Source: Hymenolepis diminuta
Taxonomy: Eukaryota > Platyhelminthes > Cestoda > Cyclophyllidea > Hymenolepididae
Assembly: GCA_900708905.1 (NCBI GenBank)
Contig: CAADRB010000097.1
Coordinates: 186,001-250,000 of the forward strand
Length of the DNA stretch: 64,000 bases
Reading direction: 5' to 3'
How positions within the stretch are numbered: position 1 is the stretch's first letter; each line of letters starts with the position of its first letter. A program made the position numbers and the translations under genes. This document shows, one piece after another, positions 48,239 to 63,200 of this stretch. The notes under the pieces are model-generated. The model was not told the origin of the DNA and did not search any database. It saw only the letters and a program-made list of their open reading frames with translations.

Positions 48239-51200
48239 GTAGGTCTGTTGAAATATTTATGCCTAGATTGGGTGTCTGTGTAAGTGTAAAACAAACAACA
48301 TTATAGCCTGTCTGTCAATTTAATTTAATGATTTATAAGGCCGAAGTCGTGGCTAGAACCATAAAATCACTTAAAACAATGGGTTTACTGACGTCAGAAA
48401 GAAAGTCAGGAAGAAGATATCATATTTTAAATTTACTGAGATCGCTACCCATTCTGATGCTTATCAAATCTCCGTTGAATAATCTAATTCTGCCCTCTGA
48501 TGCAATGTTGGTCTACGACAGCCTAAAAATAGAGATAATTAATGTTAATAATAGTGTATTAACGTAAATGACAATGATAAATTTGAAAACCTACTTTTTC
48601 ACCAACCTGTACTCTTACTGTAAGTACTAAAAATGCATAGCTTTTTCTGATCTCCATTAGTGTTTGAATATTCTTATCTCTAAGTGTAAATCTTAACCCC
48701 TTCTCGCTTCCTACAATATGAATCTACATAATTTGATTATGGGTCACTGAATTTCGTTATCTAGTTTCTATATTAAGTAGATGATAATTGCTAATATTAA
48801 TTTTTTCAATTCTTCATGTCTCGCATCTGCCTTTCCTCTTTTTTTCAAAACGAAACATAGAAGTTTTTCACCTCTTAACTTTTATTAACACTGGAGAAGA
48901 TAGTTCAAAATAGACAGGAAACTGGTTATGAAATCATCAACTTCCTACTAGATTCAGGTTTTTATTGCTGACGGGATGTTGAATTAAAGGTGAGGTTGGA
49001 CTCTGGCAGTTGATATTACAAAATAAACGAATTTTGGGCGTTAAGTTTGTTTATCGATCCAATTTGGTGGATATCATAAGTAATAGCACGATCGTCTTGG
49101 ATAAGAACCCCCAGTTGGTCTGTATTTTTGCATTAGATTGCTTAATTTTAATTTTAAGCTTATTAACGCAATTCGATATCAGTCAGTTGAAGAAACATAA
49201 CCAAACGAGATGCATTTTGGGAGATGTCTGAAGGTCATGGTCTAAGGGTTCTTTGATCGAGATACTTTTGAAAAGACATGGATAATCACATGTTAGGTAT
49301 TTTTACTCAGATTTTGAGTATATAATAATTTTGGAATCGCCAAACTGCCTAGTCATATATCCCCCCATTTTCTTGAGTAAATTTATGGCCAAACTATTAG
49401 CGTATCCGAGTTTTAGCCTTTAAATGATTTAAAACAATAAGAAATCATGTCGCTATGGTGTTAGTGGGACATAAATTAAACCCATCGATGACTCTGCGTA
49501 CAATTTTTTGAATAAATCTCCAAAGATTTTCTGATGAAGATAATAGAAGGCACTCTTTACTTTATACATTTTTAAACTTAATATCTTAAATCGTAACGGG
49601 CTATCATGGGATGATTTGGTTTAGGTATTTCTTGAGAATAAAATAACGAATGCTGACCTGTTTTTGAATGGCCAGTAACAAATAATGAGAAGGGAAGACG
49701 AAAGCTACATTCCGTATGGACTAAGGTTACCTGTTAATAGGAATCGAAAATCATACAGGATTTCATCATAAAGAATATACTGTAGCATCCAGATAGCAAA
49801 AATTTCAGATAAAATAACTGAAAGGATAAAATAGTTACAGCTTTCCGTTTCATGGCCACAGTAATAGTCCATTGCCACTTTTGCAATAGTAAAAGTACAA
49901 ATTTATTTCGCCTCTTCTCAAGACAGGCGTTAAAACATACTCCTTTGAATACTCAAGAGAATGGGATAATTGAGTACCTAATGTATTCCAAGTAATCCAA
50001 TACTGATTATTTAGGCACCTTAAAAGTTTAAACATCTGGAGGAGGTGAATAAACCATACCGGAAAAGTAAGGAAATTGAGCTTCGCCCTTCGCATATGTG
50101 TCATCGTATTTAATGCAATAAATAATTTAACTCCAATGCAAGGTATTTGAATCGGTATACCTAGCGTTGTCCACTCAGGCTCTTTAGAGATACTTTCAAT
50201 CGAAAAGTGGGTGACCATAAATTTTATTAGCACTGATTATTTACTGAAACTTGTTTCTCATAGCGAATAGAACAGTTCTTGAATGCTAAATATTTGAATT
50301 TAAAAAAATATATAAAATGTCGCAATGGTGGCCGTGCCTCTTAGTTAAGTAAGACCGCAATGGTTAATTCTAGTCAGCAATACCGGTGGTAGAAAGCAAT
50401 TTTCTCAAACAGACGACGCCAGAATAACCTTTCCTAACGGACTTCGGAAGTTCAGACAATTAAGAGGATAGAAAATGTCGATGCGGTTATCAAAATTGGA
50501 GGATAGGGGTAATTATATAAGAATATAAAAGGAGTATTTATTCTTCGTGTTAAATACTATTAGGGTATCAATCACTTCTGAAGATGTAATAATTTACCGT
50601 TTCGATAAACTTAATATTAAGTTTCTTTAATATTAACCATTCACAAAGTTGAAATTTGAAAATTGTTCAACTATCTAATGTTGGCATTTTAAGATATGCT
50701 TTAATATCTTAGATTGAGACATTTTAAAGTCCCCAGATATGGTGACATTTTCAAACTCCTCCAAGACCATTTTTACTATCCTACTACAAGGAAAATTTAT
50801 ACATTTACATTGTTCCGTTGTGTATTTTAATCTGGGTTGTCAATCTGAACATTTTTTTGAACATCTCTTTTGATATCAATAAGCTTAAATTCACTATTCC
50901 ACCTGGGGATACCAATAACTTTTCAGATGAAAGAATGCAGAGATCTCCTACCCACCCCCCATTTCTATCTTTCCACTATACAAGAAATTTCAATACTACT
51001 AATATGACGTTTTTGAACTTGCGATTTGCGTAACGGCTTCCTTTCATTCTTGTATCCCACGAAAGAGCTGGAGATCACATGTCACATTTTAACAAAAGAT
51101 AAATCAAATGATCCAACCACAGCAAGTAAATTTTGGACATTTTACTGTGTATTAGAGCTTTGATTTCCATTCAAGGGAGAGCGACTAACAGTCTTCAGCT

Positions 51201-54200
51201 CGCAGTTCATTGTGTATAAAATGAACACTCTTTGCTGACGATTATGAAAATTTAATATTATTAAGATTATTATACTTCATACTTGAAATACTTGTAGCAA
51301 TTCCATTATCACGTTTAATGACAAGACAAAATTCCTGTTTTTTACTATGGGAAATCATATAAATATAAAATATATATAAAATTTTATAAGGTGTAAAGGA
51401 TGAGGGGTTGGCTGGAGGTAGGAGAATGAAGTTATGGTTTTAATATAATTTTGCTTTATTTGTCCTCTGAATTCATGTCTTCAGTATTTAATTCTTCAAG
51501 TCGAGTGGTTGACTGAGAAAAGTTAGTCGATATTAGCTAATAGCACAGGTTGGACCCATATTTTTAGTAATATGGTACTCGCACGTATCAGGTCAGTTTT
51601 GATCGATTTCAAGAGGATGTAGCTGCTGCTGCTGCTGCTGAGTGTTTATACTTTTTACAGTTCCATGCATTTGTCCATAAGTTAAATAATTCTCTTTAAG
51701 AACTCTGTTATAAACTATTGCTTTACTAATGTAATTATTTAAAAAGTACTGCTAAGATTCGTTTGGGAAAGTTCTATCGCCTACGTGATCGTGCACAGGG
51801 AGGGAGTGTAGTAATTTATAGATCGATTAAACTTTCATAGAGCTACTACCTTAATAAACGACATCTAGTCTTTGCAAAATGTTCAACTCAAAAGCTACAA
51901 CTATCGGTTTAATACATATCGAAAAAGGACAAAAAGAATTTTGATATACACATCTGAGGGATAAATTGAAACATGCCTCTCTCTTACTCAAAAGCTTCTC
52001 ATTGAAGAGGATATTAGTGTGATTGTTCTTCTCATTGTTCCTTTAGTTACTGATATACTCGCAAACCGCTGATAAATCACAATTATGAAGCATTCAGAAA
52101 ATTCCTGTAATTTTCACGATTTGTTAAAATGGGACTCAATAAAGGTATATGGAAAATAAGGAACATTGAAGAAGAAGGGGTTCATCCATGACAAAAGTTT
52201 GTCACCATTTGACGTATTCTACTGCTGTCTAAAGGCAATTTAATTTTCATTTCCTTCATGAGTTTTTTTCCAAACCAGTGTAAACAGAAGTATCTTGGTA
52301 TTTTGAGGTTTGTTTTCCGCTGCCCATACGATGTCAGCATTTTAATCTTTCCATGGTTGGCGATTTTAACTTAATGATCTCGGCTCATTTAATTATGGCA
52401 CCCAAATTCAGTAGTTTTATCATGACTATATTGTCACTCCTTTCTAAACACTACATTTTATATTTCTAGCCCACAAACTTTAATTTTGTTTGCTGCTAAC
52501 TTGGTATAGTTTATAAAATTAAATATAAATTGATCTATTACGTGATTTATCGTTCAGAAAAATTTGTATTTGTTAAAATTGTATGATTATCAAACTGGTT
52601 GACCCTCTAGTTTGACAGATTATACAAGTCTTTGGAAATATTTCAAAAAAGCTATTTACGGCCTTTGCAAATGTCTCCTATTAAAAAAATTTCATACAAC
52701 CTATTTAGTACCATTTCCCCAATGCCACCTTAGTTATGATGGCGCAATGACTAACATGATTGTCTCCGAAGTCCTGGTTCGATACCCATTCGTGGACATT
52801 CTGTGAGCACTCATTAACTGCTCTGACTAATGAGATACGAAGCAGTTCAATACATCTACCTCCTTATTCGAAACCTATATCAGTAAACGTTTTATGAAAT
52901 GAGCATGCAAATATATAGGCGTCATCTATCACAATATCAAGCTCATTTTTCTTAACAGTCAATCAAAGAATACATAGAAAACCTGTTTAGAAGTAGCATA
53001 TTCAATTCATCTTAAAGAGAAAAAAAACATTTCAGACTAACCATAACGAATTTTGAAAATAACAGGAAAACGCCGACATACGCTCTGTAATTTATGCAAT
53101 ATTAAAGAGTAACTTTAAATTCCATTAGACCAAATTCCTTTTCTCAATCTTCACAAAATTAAGACATTAAATTTAATCATGCTATATAGACTTATATTTA
53201 AATAAACAAAATTTCCTGATTAATTTAATAAGAATTTTATGCTCCTACATAAGTACTTTACAAAAAATAGAAGATTTTCTGTCTTCAAATGGTTACATTG
53301 TTTAGCACAAGTATAGCACAATTTAGAGCAGAAGTCATTCTTGAGCAGAAAAAGATAAACAGAAAGGGGCGTCTGGTAATGGGGACAAAATTCCCAGGAG
53401 AAGTAGGAGGGAAAGGTAAGACCAATTAATTTCATATATACTTAATTTATCCTAAATTCAAAAGCGGATAAGGACTTCATAAATCGGTTACTTCACCTTT
53501 GCATTCTGTATGTAAGGAGATTTGTTGATATTAACTATTTAATGATTAATTTGCAGAAAATTGCAAATTCCATTTCCTTTTTCTGCTCTGCACTCTTAGT
53601 AATCAAATTAATCGCCTGAAATGAACTTAACTAACTTAATTTGTTCGTGTTTTTTACCTATTAGAAAGTGAGTAATTTAATTAACGGCATTAAACTGTGA
53701 ATATTCAGCAAACATGCAAGCTATTTTTCGACAGGTAGGAGGATTAAATATCACATTGGGAGATGAGCGGATTATATTTCCATATATCTTTATTAAATGA
53801 CGAAATACACCTACGGGACTAAGGTTGAAATGATGGGGAGAGGAGAGCAGGTAAGTTGCGTTCAGCTTTTTTGAGTTATCACCACATTCAATCTTCAGTC
53901 TTCGACCGTAGACTGTTACTCAGCTTCTTCCCAGACGTCTCAGAGTTGTTGTTAATAAGATATTCTCACCTCTAAATGCATTCTCTCACTCTCTTAGAAA
54001 GGCGGGCATTTTAATTCATATAATTGTTAAAAGTTGTAAGTGCAAAAATATCTGCAGCATGTATTAGTGAAAGTTCTGGCCAGTTGTTTGACCTCACGAA
54101 ATGTTATATCTTTATTGCCGCGTTTTAAAGTGCAAAACATTAATGTATTTTAAAAATTTTTAGGATATGATCGGGAACTACGGAACTGGCCAAAGTATTC

Positions 54201-57200
54201 TATGCATGGTGATCCAGATTTAGGAGAACACGATCTTGTTATTTCAAGTGTTTCTCGTGAAGATGCAGGGAATTTTGAATGTCAAGTCTCGCCAACTGCT
54301 AACCAACCACTGCTTCGAAGAAACACAAATTTATCTGTCCTAGGTAAGTTCTTATCTGTTCGTAAGACTTATTGAGAAATATTAGTTTTTTAACACCAGC
54401 CAAGTGAAATATTTTTCGGTTCACCTTGAGCGATTTTATTTATTCTCTACCTTATAAAATCCTCCTATTTATTCTCATTTACATCTTTTATAAATTTATA
54501 TAACGCGATCAAATTATTTGGAAAAAGTTTAAGATTCGGGATCTGGCTTTACAGCATAAAACTAGCCATTAGCTTTCTTCGCTGCGGTCCGTTCTTCTGA
54601 TCAGCTGTAATTTTGAAAATCCATATATCAATTATTAAAACCTGTAAGAAAGACACTTCTGGATAGATTTTTATCTCCATGATCTTAAGATTTGAGTTGA
54701 ATTTAACTCATTCTAACTAGGTGCCGACTCTTAAGTAAGTGTTACCGAATATTAAGGTGGTGTTAAACTGTGTTTGACCATTAATCCGCAGCCTGGGATG
54801 GTTAGAGATCACAGCAGAATTTAAATATCTGTCAAGCCGGGATTTCTAAAATCCGGTAGATTTGTGGACATGAATGAATATATTGGAAGACGAATGCTCA
54901 ACGTAGAAGTCCGTATATTCATAATTTTAGCTAATACGTGTTTCAGATGCCTATATGACACTTATAAATCAAAATAGTTAATATATGTAAGATTAATGGT
55001 TTAAGAGGTGAGAAATTTTGATTCCGTCTTCTCAACGGTCAGTTGGCCGTCCGTTTGTCGATATGTCATGGGATGTGATAAATTTCCTTAAACACTAGGA
55101 TAATCTATGATGCGAGATCATTTTCTGTTTTGGACAGGATTTTCATCCTGTGCATTTGGGTCTAGACTTATTAATTTGGGTACTGATTGCCTGCTCAATG
55201 CCATCAAAATGAATCTAATAAAACGTCATTACCCAATATGCACGCCCCACATCTGTCATTTATTCCGACAATTAACTCGAAATAGGTTTATCAAGTCCCA
55301 TAGGGACGCGCTGTCTTACACTGACTGGCATTTAGAAATTGCGCTAATACAAGTTAATATACACTATAGTAAATAGGACACGACGATACAAAAAAGCATG
55401 GCAGTAGTCACTTTTTAAGCTTGGCATTTTCAGATTTAAGAAAATAGTTGCTAATAAAATGTGCATAAAATTGAAAATTAGATTTATATAAATAGGTTCT
55501 CCTGGTGCTAGTTTTTAAATAAGTCTACCTCCTGGATCAATAATTTTGCCATTCATCTCGGTTAAATTAATGCAGAAATATCATTCGCTAAAAGCACTGC
55601 AGTTAACAAGAAATGGAAAGAAAGTATTGATACATAATATTTTCGTATTCACTTTTAGTTGCACCGTCAAAGCCAATAATTATGGCTCCTCCAGGAGAAC
55701 CTCAGCCAAGCAAGAATGGACAATTGGTGATATCTCGTCCGGGACTGGCAGGAGAGGGAATTGTCAGTGATCCATCCATCATGGATGATAAGCTGCGACT
55801 TATCTGTCAGTCCAAAGGAGGTTTGCCAACACCCTCCTTTGAATGGTTTCACAATGGTCTTCCAGTGAGGGCAAGCTATCTCGAGACTTCTGCGTCGCCA
55901 ATTGGTGATAGCTTTTCATCATCTGGCTCTGGAAACGTGAACGAAGGCGAGGCAATCTTGGTTATACCTAAATCAGATCTTATAACTGGTGATCGACTGA
56001 CTTGTCTTGTTAGTAACAAAGCTACCCAAAGAGCAGCGAATCTGGGTCAACAGAAACTTTTGGCAGAAATCATTATAACAGTCCAGAGTACGTTGAAGTT
56101 TTTTAATCAGAATTTTGCTACAAAGATGGATATACTTATTGCCATATATAGCTCACTTTTTTTTAGTTGAGCACTTGAGAAATTGGCAAATTAGATTGGA
56201 AAACTTTTCAACCTTGCAATTAATTCACATTTCTCAAAGTGACGCACATTTATTTTTTGCTTCCATTTTAAAGTGTAAACTTATTATTTACGGAATTATA
56301 TAACTTTACATCGATATTAAATACCTTTAGATTTTTAATGCTCTTCGTTGCTTAAAAACAGTCAATATTGGCTAAAATTACCATATTATCACTAAAAGGG
56401 GATAGGTATAGCTCTTAAATTGTGGTTTCGTCAAGATAGAGGGGTTCATGAGTTTATTTTATAAAAGAAATCGGTTTGAAAATATGTAGACTGCTCTTGA
56501 CAGAATCAAACTTTGCCTATTAATTATTTTAAATTATCAGCATTATATTTGCAGAACATCAATTACTTATTTCTTCGTATATCAGTTAATATCTCCAGCA
56601 TTTGTGTGTCTTCATTTCCTTGATTCTGTCGAATCTATATAGTTACACTTAATAGGGGAGTATTTCTTCACATTTTCAGAAAACATTTGTGTGCAATCAA
56701 TGTTGATGTCTAACACAATTTTCGCACGTTTTTTGCTGAGACCGTGATATACAGCCTCACACTAGGATGTAAATTTTACCAAAGAAATGTAATTTAATGT
56801 GTATTTTACCGTGATAATTCTCCTTCTTATGCTTATTTTAAAATATTTTATACTATATTATAACCCACGGCAAAGAAGAAATATATTTTTCATAGGAAGG
56901 CAATTGCCTTTGGGTAAAAGCGGATAGTCCAATATGGGTTAATGGGAAAGGAAGGTCTTTATCCACTTGGTCTTCGAATTCAAACTGTACGTTAGTTAGT
57001 TAAGAAGTTAACAGTCTCCTACTCATAAATTCACAATTTTTGATTCATCTTCTAGATTCCTGGATTTTTGTTCTTTCTGTCCAGTGATTAGGGATTTGAA
57101 AGGTCGGTCAAGTCGTTGTAAAACATTTTCGTCTCCTTATGGCTAAGACAGTAGAACGATGAGCCAACAAGATTTTGATGCAGTCAAGTTCACTAGTGAT

Positions 57201-60200
57201 TACAGTGTACGAAATCAAAAAAATTAAACATTTAAATGTTATCCCCGTTTGTTTGATACTGGATTAGAAGCAATAACGACGGCAAAGGATTTTCTATACC
57301 TTTTTATGTCGTAGAAATGGGTCATTTCGGTGGTCCAGCGTTTTAACGGCGGTGGGTATTAACCTTTATTGCTTTGTCTTGTTGTTATTGCTATTTCAAA
57401 TTTCAAGCCTTTTATCCAATTATTTAAACTCATAAAATGTTGTTAACAAAATATTGCGGTATTTAGGTCAAAAAGAATAAAATTTGAAGCTAGCATTAAT
57501 CTAATTTAAACAAAAGATGGGTACGTTTTACTATAGTGACGGAAAAGCATTTTATTTAATCAAAACTGATATTTGAATAGACAAGTAATAAGCCGTTTTG
57601 ATAATTTCACCTTTGAATGGTTTGAGGTTATTTTGTGGGTGATATTCAGTGCGCCATTCTGTTTTTAAAACTCTCCTCAGTACACGCGTAGCTTATGGAT
57701 CATTAAATAGAAAAATACTCCGGGTTTCAGCCTTTTTAACAAAGTCAGGATATTTATTTTACACAGTCATATACCTTTCTATGCCTATTAACAGAATTTA
57801 CTTTGATTAGAGAATGTGTTCTTAAGTTGGTCTTATGAATAGAGCTCCCTCCTGTTGAACAGAATTAATCATTGCTGCTGGATGTGCTTCAGATAACACT
57901 GATCTCATAACCTTTGATGCGATTGTTAGCTGTTGCGCTTCATATATTTATATTTGTTAAACGTTTTGCATTCAGAAGTTAGGTTTTGAATACATTGTGC
58001 TTACAAATAGAGTGCAATATCTACTGAATTGAACTGAAATAAGTGCTGAAGGCAGTATTCTGAATTATTAACAAATAGCATCCGCTTAAAAGGAGTCCGA
58101 GGTTAAATAAATGTCATTCATTATTTTATTGCGGTAATTATAATTTTCGATCCCCGTATATCACCTACATTGTCATTGGTTTAACAGTTTCTTTAGCACT
58201 CGAGTAATTTATTTAATATATTGTAGTTTATTATATGAATATAAATGCCCTTATTTTAAAGAAAAAGTTGGAGATAATTTAGTTTTAGAGGCATAAACAC
58301 CTTCTTCTTCTACTTCAAACTTTAATCCATCACTTTGTTTTTGTTTATAGGTGAGATAAAAAAACCACATAGTGGTCAACCGTTTATAACTCTCATTTTC
58401 TTCCTAACGTCTCACTTTTATCATCTCTTTACTCCTTCCGTTGAGTTGATGTGATACTGAAGGCAACAAAAGGCATTAAAGATAATGAACTGAGAGGAGA
58501 GGGACTCAAGTTTCCATCATTTGTCTTAAATTTATTATCCTCTTGGTCATTTTGTGTTTTGCTTTTAGTGAATTCATCAAATTCATGGTTGTCTGAAGAA
58601 GCATTGATCATCCAGTTAGAAATTAGTAAAATCGCTTATTTCGTTTCCTTAAAAAGAGGATAGTATGATTGGTATCGAAGGTGGCGCAAAGATTTTGTGT
58701 TCTTCTGCGAAGTTTGAGGTCATGAGTTCGATGTTCATTGGTGTGCATCAAATGAAATGGAGTGTCGCTGAGTTGACGTAACATACTGCATTGGTTAAGT
58801 CAGGCAAATAGAGGAAGTGACAGAATTCTAATCTTTATTTCGGGGTGACTCAACAAAGCTATCTTAATAACCAAAATGAGCGTTGTAAAACTGGTTTAAG
58901 GGTTAATTATTATCCATCTGTCTTTGTAAAAATTGCTGTCCAATTCCTAAATATAAAATTATATTGGAATATATTTAATATTATTCAGTTATTATTAACT
59001 CAAAAGCAGAGAATCCGTCCAGGTAAAAATATTTAGTATACACTTTTTCTTGAGGAAAGGAAACATTTTATTTTATGCTTTCTTCCTATTATTATTGAAA
59101 ATAACGTTTATCCCTTAAATTTTGTGTATAAACCGCTATGAGTTACGTTATACTGCACATAGTTTGAGTTGAACTCTTAGAAGTTTTCGGCATAACAACG
59201 AGAACTTGTGTTTTCCTCCTTTCTGGCAAACGACAAAAGGTTAAAATGAACTCCAAATTTAAATTTTCATAAAATTTCGTTGAATATTGACAAATTTGAA
59301 TTTATATTGAAGAAGAACGAACTTTTTCCGAAGAAACAACAGGAAATTATTGCCGAAGAAACAACGCGAAAACATAATGATGCTATAAGAACAGTTTTCT
59401 AAGTGAATAGACGTAAAAACTGAAACACTGGATATTTCCCTACTCAAACCGAACTTCATATTCTTTAATTCAACAAATTAATTTCTCTATGACCCAGAAG
59501 CAGTTCAAGTTTTTGGTAACTGGTTTGAAAAGCCTGAAGATATTTTCTGAAACGATCTCGCTGATATCCCAGATGATGAAAAAGCTGAGCTGTTGTTAGA
59601 GATTACGAACGGATGAAAATGAAAAGCTCAAAGGTTTGATTCATCCCAGGGCTATTTTGAATCTTAGTTTTGACGAAACCATCTTGATTACCTCTGAATT
59701 ATTTGGTGAAAGTCTTCTGAAATATGAAAGTGCCATAAATGTCTTCCCTTCACCAAAAATCACAATGAAAGCTAAATGAAATATGCTAGTCGCATCAATA
59801 TTTTTTCTGAATTTTGTAATTTTTGACCATTTTGAAGGATCATTTCAAATACCTACCTTTTTGAATGGTCTTCCAGAATTTTGTCAAACTGATGCTTGTT
59901 GTTAAATCCACATAATGCTCTAATCAAGTCATAAGGTTACGTTAGAGTACATTGTTAATACCAGGTGTAACAATGAAATGAATCAATAAAATTTTAATTA
60001 GCACAATTATGTTAATCAAAGTATAAGTGAAACTACGTTCCGGAATGTTTCTACTCTCCACAAAACTCTAAATAATTGCTGACTTCGTAATGACTTGCAC
60101 TTTAACCATGGAAATCCCATTTTCGCAACTTGCGTGGCAAACGAGGACATTTGAAAACCATGTGTCGAACTAAACCAGATTTTAGAAAGAAGAACATCAC

Positions 60201-63200
60201 CCAGAAAGTTGAACCAATGATCAGTCAGGTGACAGAACCAATGGCCAGCTCGTAGAGGGATATGAAGCGGAACGAAAATCTGCAGAAGAATCCTTACAAA
60301 CGTGTTAAAAAAACGGGCAGAAAGAGGGATAATAAAGAAGCAGTAAGCTGAACTACATCCTGTGGTAGTCATTGAATCGAAATCAGTACTGAAGTTGAAG
60401 GCCGTCAAGAAGATAGGTAATGGAGATCTTATTCGAAACCGAAGACAAATGTAGTGTTTTATTTCAGACATCTGGAGCAAACGCCCTGAACCAATAGAAA
60501 GGCAAAGGGCAGCTCCTATGAAAAAAATGAGTGAGCCATGATTAGAAAGCTGAACTTCTGACTTGATGAAAAATCTCAAATGGAGATACTAATGGAAAAA
60601 ATGAGCAGATCAATGCTGCACCAATTATTCAAGTATGTCCTTGAAAAAAGAAAAAATTGCCAGGAATGAATACAGAAACAGAAAAAGGTCTCCAAGTGAA
60701 CCCGAAGTGGTTCTACAGGCAAGGTGCGGCCTAAAATGGTGAGGTGTCAAGGAGAAAATATAATTATGAATGATTATTATATATCTTTTCTTGATAAAAC
60801 TATCATTTTACCTTATGTTTTATTCCCAATATTATTGAAAATAACGCTTATGCCTCAAATTGTTTATATGGACTATTATGAATTAAGCTATGCTGTACAC
60901 AGTTCGAGTTGAACTGTGATAAGTTTTAGCTATAACAAAGAGGACTTATGTTTTTTCTTCTTCTGGTGGGGACATCTGTTTTTAGTTTGTAAAAGAATTC
61001 TTTAAAATTTCTTTAAATAGACCGTTGTTTAACGCTTTTAGCAAACAACCCTGTTTTTTCCCACACACAATGAAAATTTTTTCGCATATCTCACAAGAAT
61101 TAGTCAAATTAAAACCAACTATATTCATGATTAAATTATTTTTGGTATATTATTGTAACCCAAGAGCTGACACGTTTTTAAATTTTCAAAATAATATTGT
61201 TTCAGTAGTAAAAAAGGTCAGTTCCGATTGCATCCCTCTTGGTTAAAATAGCGAGTTGCGTCTTTTTTTCCTCGTTGTTTTGATTCATGAATTAAATATT
61301 AAATAAGAAGCAGCTGTAAAATTTCGTCAGCATTATGCTGCAATAAACCTTCTCTACCTGAGACTTTGGACTTGAATGTCAAGTCTCTTTTAGTGGATCT
61401 TTTATTTATCCAAAGAGACAGAGATGGAGGAACGATCTTATCTGAACTAGACCATGTGAGAGAGACAGGGAAATTGATAATAATTTGTTTTGTCTGATAA
61501 TCCTAGTTTGTGCAGAATATTGCAAATTTAAATGTATCACTTAAACTAGACAGTAAATAGCATGAAGAACATGATTTGTAGACAGCGAACCGAATTTTTA
61601 TCAATGCACCTTGAATAAGGAATATAGCACTTCATTTCGGAATCTCTTTAGCTAGATAACAAGTAAACTTGCTAACCCAAGGGAAGAAATGCTCTTGGCA
61701 GGTCTAGTCAGTCTTATAGCTAAAAAATTAAACCAGACATATTTCAACGTTACCGGCCGTAAAGATAAAACTGAAATAAAGCTTACCGCTTTCAAACGTA
61801 CTCTGAAAAAGGAAATTCCTTCACATTAAAAAATTTCGTATCAATGAGACGGGTTAAGGTTAACGTTTTGACAGCTTACACAGAGAACGCTATTACAAAT
61901 CGAATTGATTAAATACGCAGCAATTAACGTGCTCCTTTGTGATGTCACGGGTCCGATGTCCACTGATTCACACTTTGTGAGCGGAATGGCCAGCCATGCT
62001 GGTTAAGCTGGGTTAATGAGGAGATGACAGAAATCCAGGTTCTTACTAGAGGCTCTATAAAATTACTCCCCTACCCAAAATTGTTGTTGAAAACGCTTTC
62101 CTAAATGGGCTTGGGAGTTATTTATTTCCTCCCCTAAATTTGAAACTTACATAGGTAAGTATTTTCTTAATACTTCTCAAGATTTTTGGTAATTAAGGGC
62201 AAATAGGGGACTATTTCTGACTAGTCTGCAATTGTATTCGACATTCTCTGACATTAAAATATTCTTTCGCCTTTTGAAATCTATAACCTGAACTAGATTT
62301 CAAAATAAATGAGCTCTCGTCTATGATTCAAGACTGCAAAACTAGAAAGACTTTAAGCTTTACGTAAATTTTCCGTCGCAAAAAACTTATGGCTATTCAT
62401 TTTTTTGCTTTTAGATACCCTGATACAAATTAAAAAACTGTGGGTACAGAAATAACTATATTTAAGGGGTTGTCTATTTTCCTGAACTCAAATTATGTAC
62501 GGAATTGAGATTTATTGATACCTATTAAAGAGTTCTATTGATGATGACATATCAATGCGCTTGCATTTTAATTTTAACTATAACTGTGACGGTTAGGTTA
62601 CCTGGTTTAATCCGGTTTACAATACACATCTGAATTCCACCATGAAATTTCACGAATTTCGGGGGAAAAATGAGTTCAAATGACAAATTTCCGTTTACGC
62701 TTCTTATTAAGTAATAACCGGTTCACCCAAAACTACAGAGAAGTCACAAGTGGTAAACATTATTATAACCAATGGCAAAGCACATAATTGTACGCTTTTG
62801 GTATCGAGAAGGACAGCTAAATAGTTTAAATAGAGAGTGAAGGAATTGGGGAAAGGAAAGCTATAAAATTTAATTTTCCTACCATATCTTAACTCCAGAT
62901 TCATCAGGCTGTCTACAATCTTTACTGAAGAGACTGATTTCCCTGCAGTGGAATCTTTGACGATTTTACCCTCAGAGAAGTGTTTAGTCCCTTACGCGGG
63001 AATTCAGTAAGATGTCATTTGTCACAAAAGATCTACCATATGAAAGCTGTCTTTTAATTTTGTTACTCTCCCTCAAGGCAAAAGCATTTCAACATGTAAA
63101 CTATAAAATGGTCCTGAGGGAAAGAGTGGGGAGCTAACAGAAGTAGAAATTAAAGTCTAACTTTATTCCATTTCGTAATTCATCTCTGTTTACTTCCATA

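Larger units (their letters stand above)
48239..54163 (+). other. intron 1 of the Ig receptor gene
   Basis: 5.9 kb, AT-rich, holding a (CTG)n run and one family B SINE-like copy. The 127-codon minus-strand frame at 49,850-50,233 begins at GTG. About one frame of that length is expected by chance at this base composition, so it is not called. Confidence 0.6.
59041..60980 (+). mobile_element. decayed LTR-type retroelement, gag only
   Basis: Two direct repeats (59,041-59,230 and 60,781-60,970) flank about 1.55 kb. The inner part reads as broken coding sequence on the plus strand: readings with 'EFILKKNELFPKKQQEIIAE' (about 59,300-59,360) and 'IHPRAILNLSFDETILITSE' (about 59,640-59,700), then a retroviral-type zinc-knuckle motif at about 60,122-60,155. 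Stops and frameshifts are numerous and no protease, reverse transcriptase or integrase is visible, so it is dead and lacks pol. It is most like gag of Gypsy-type elements, judged from the knuckle. The 187-codon minus-strand frame at 60,016-60,579 is antisense to this and is not called. Confidence 0.55.

Noticed and set aside
49850..50233. 127-codon minus-strand frame in intron 1 of the Ig receptor gene
   Set aside because: Begins at GTG. Roughly one frame this long is expected by chance; no family or transcript signal.
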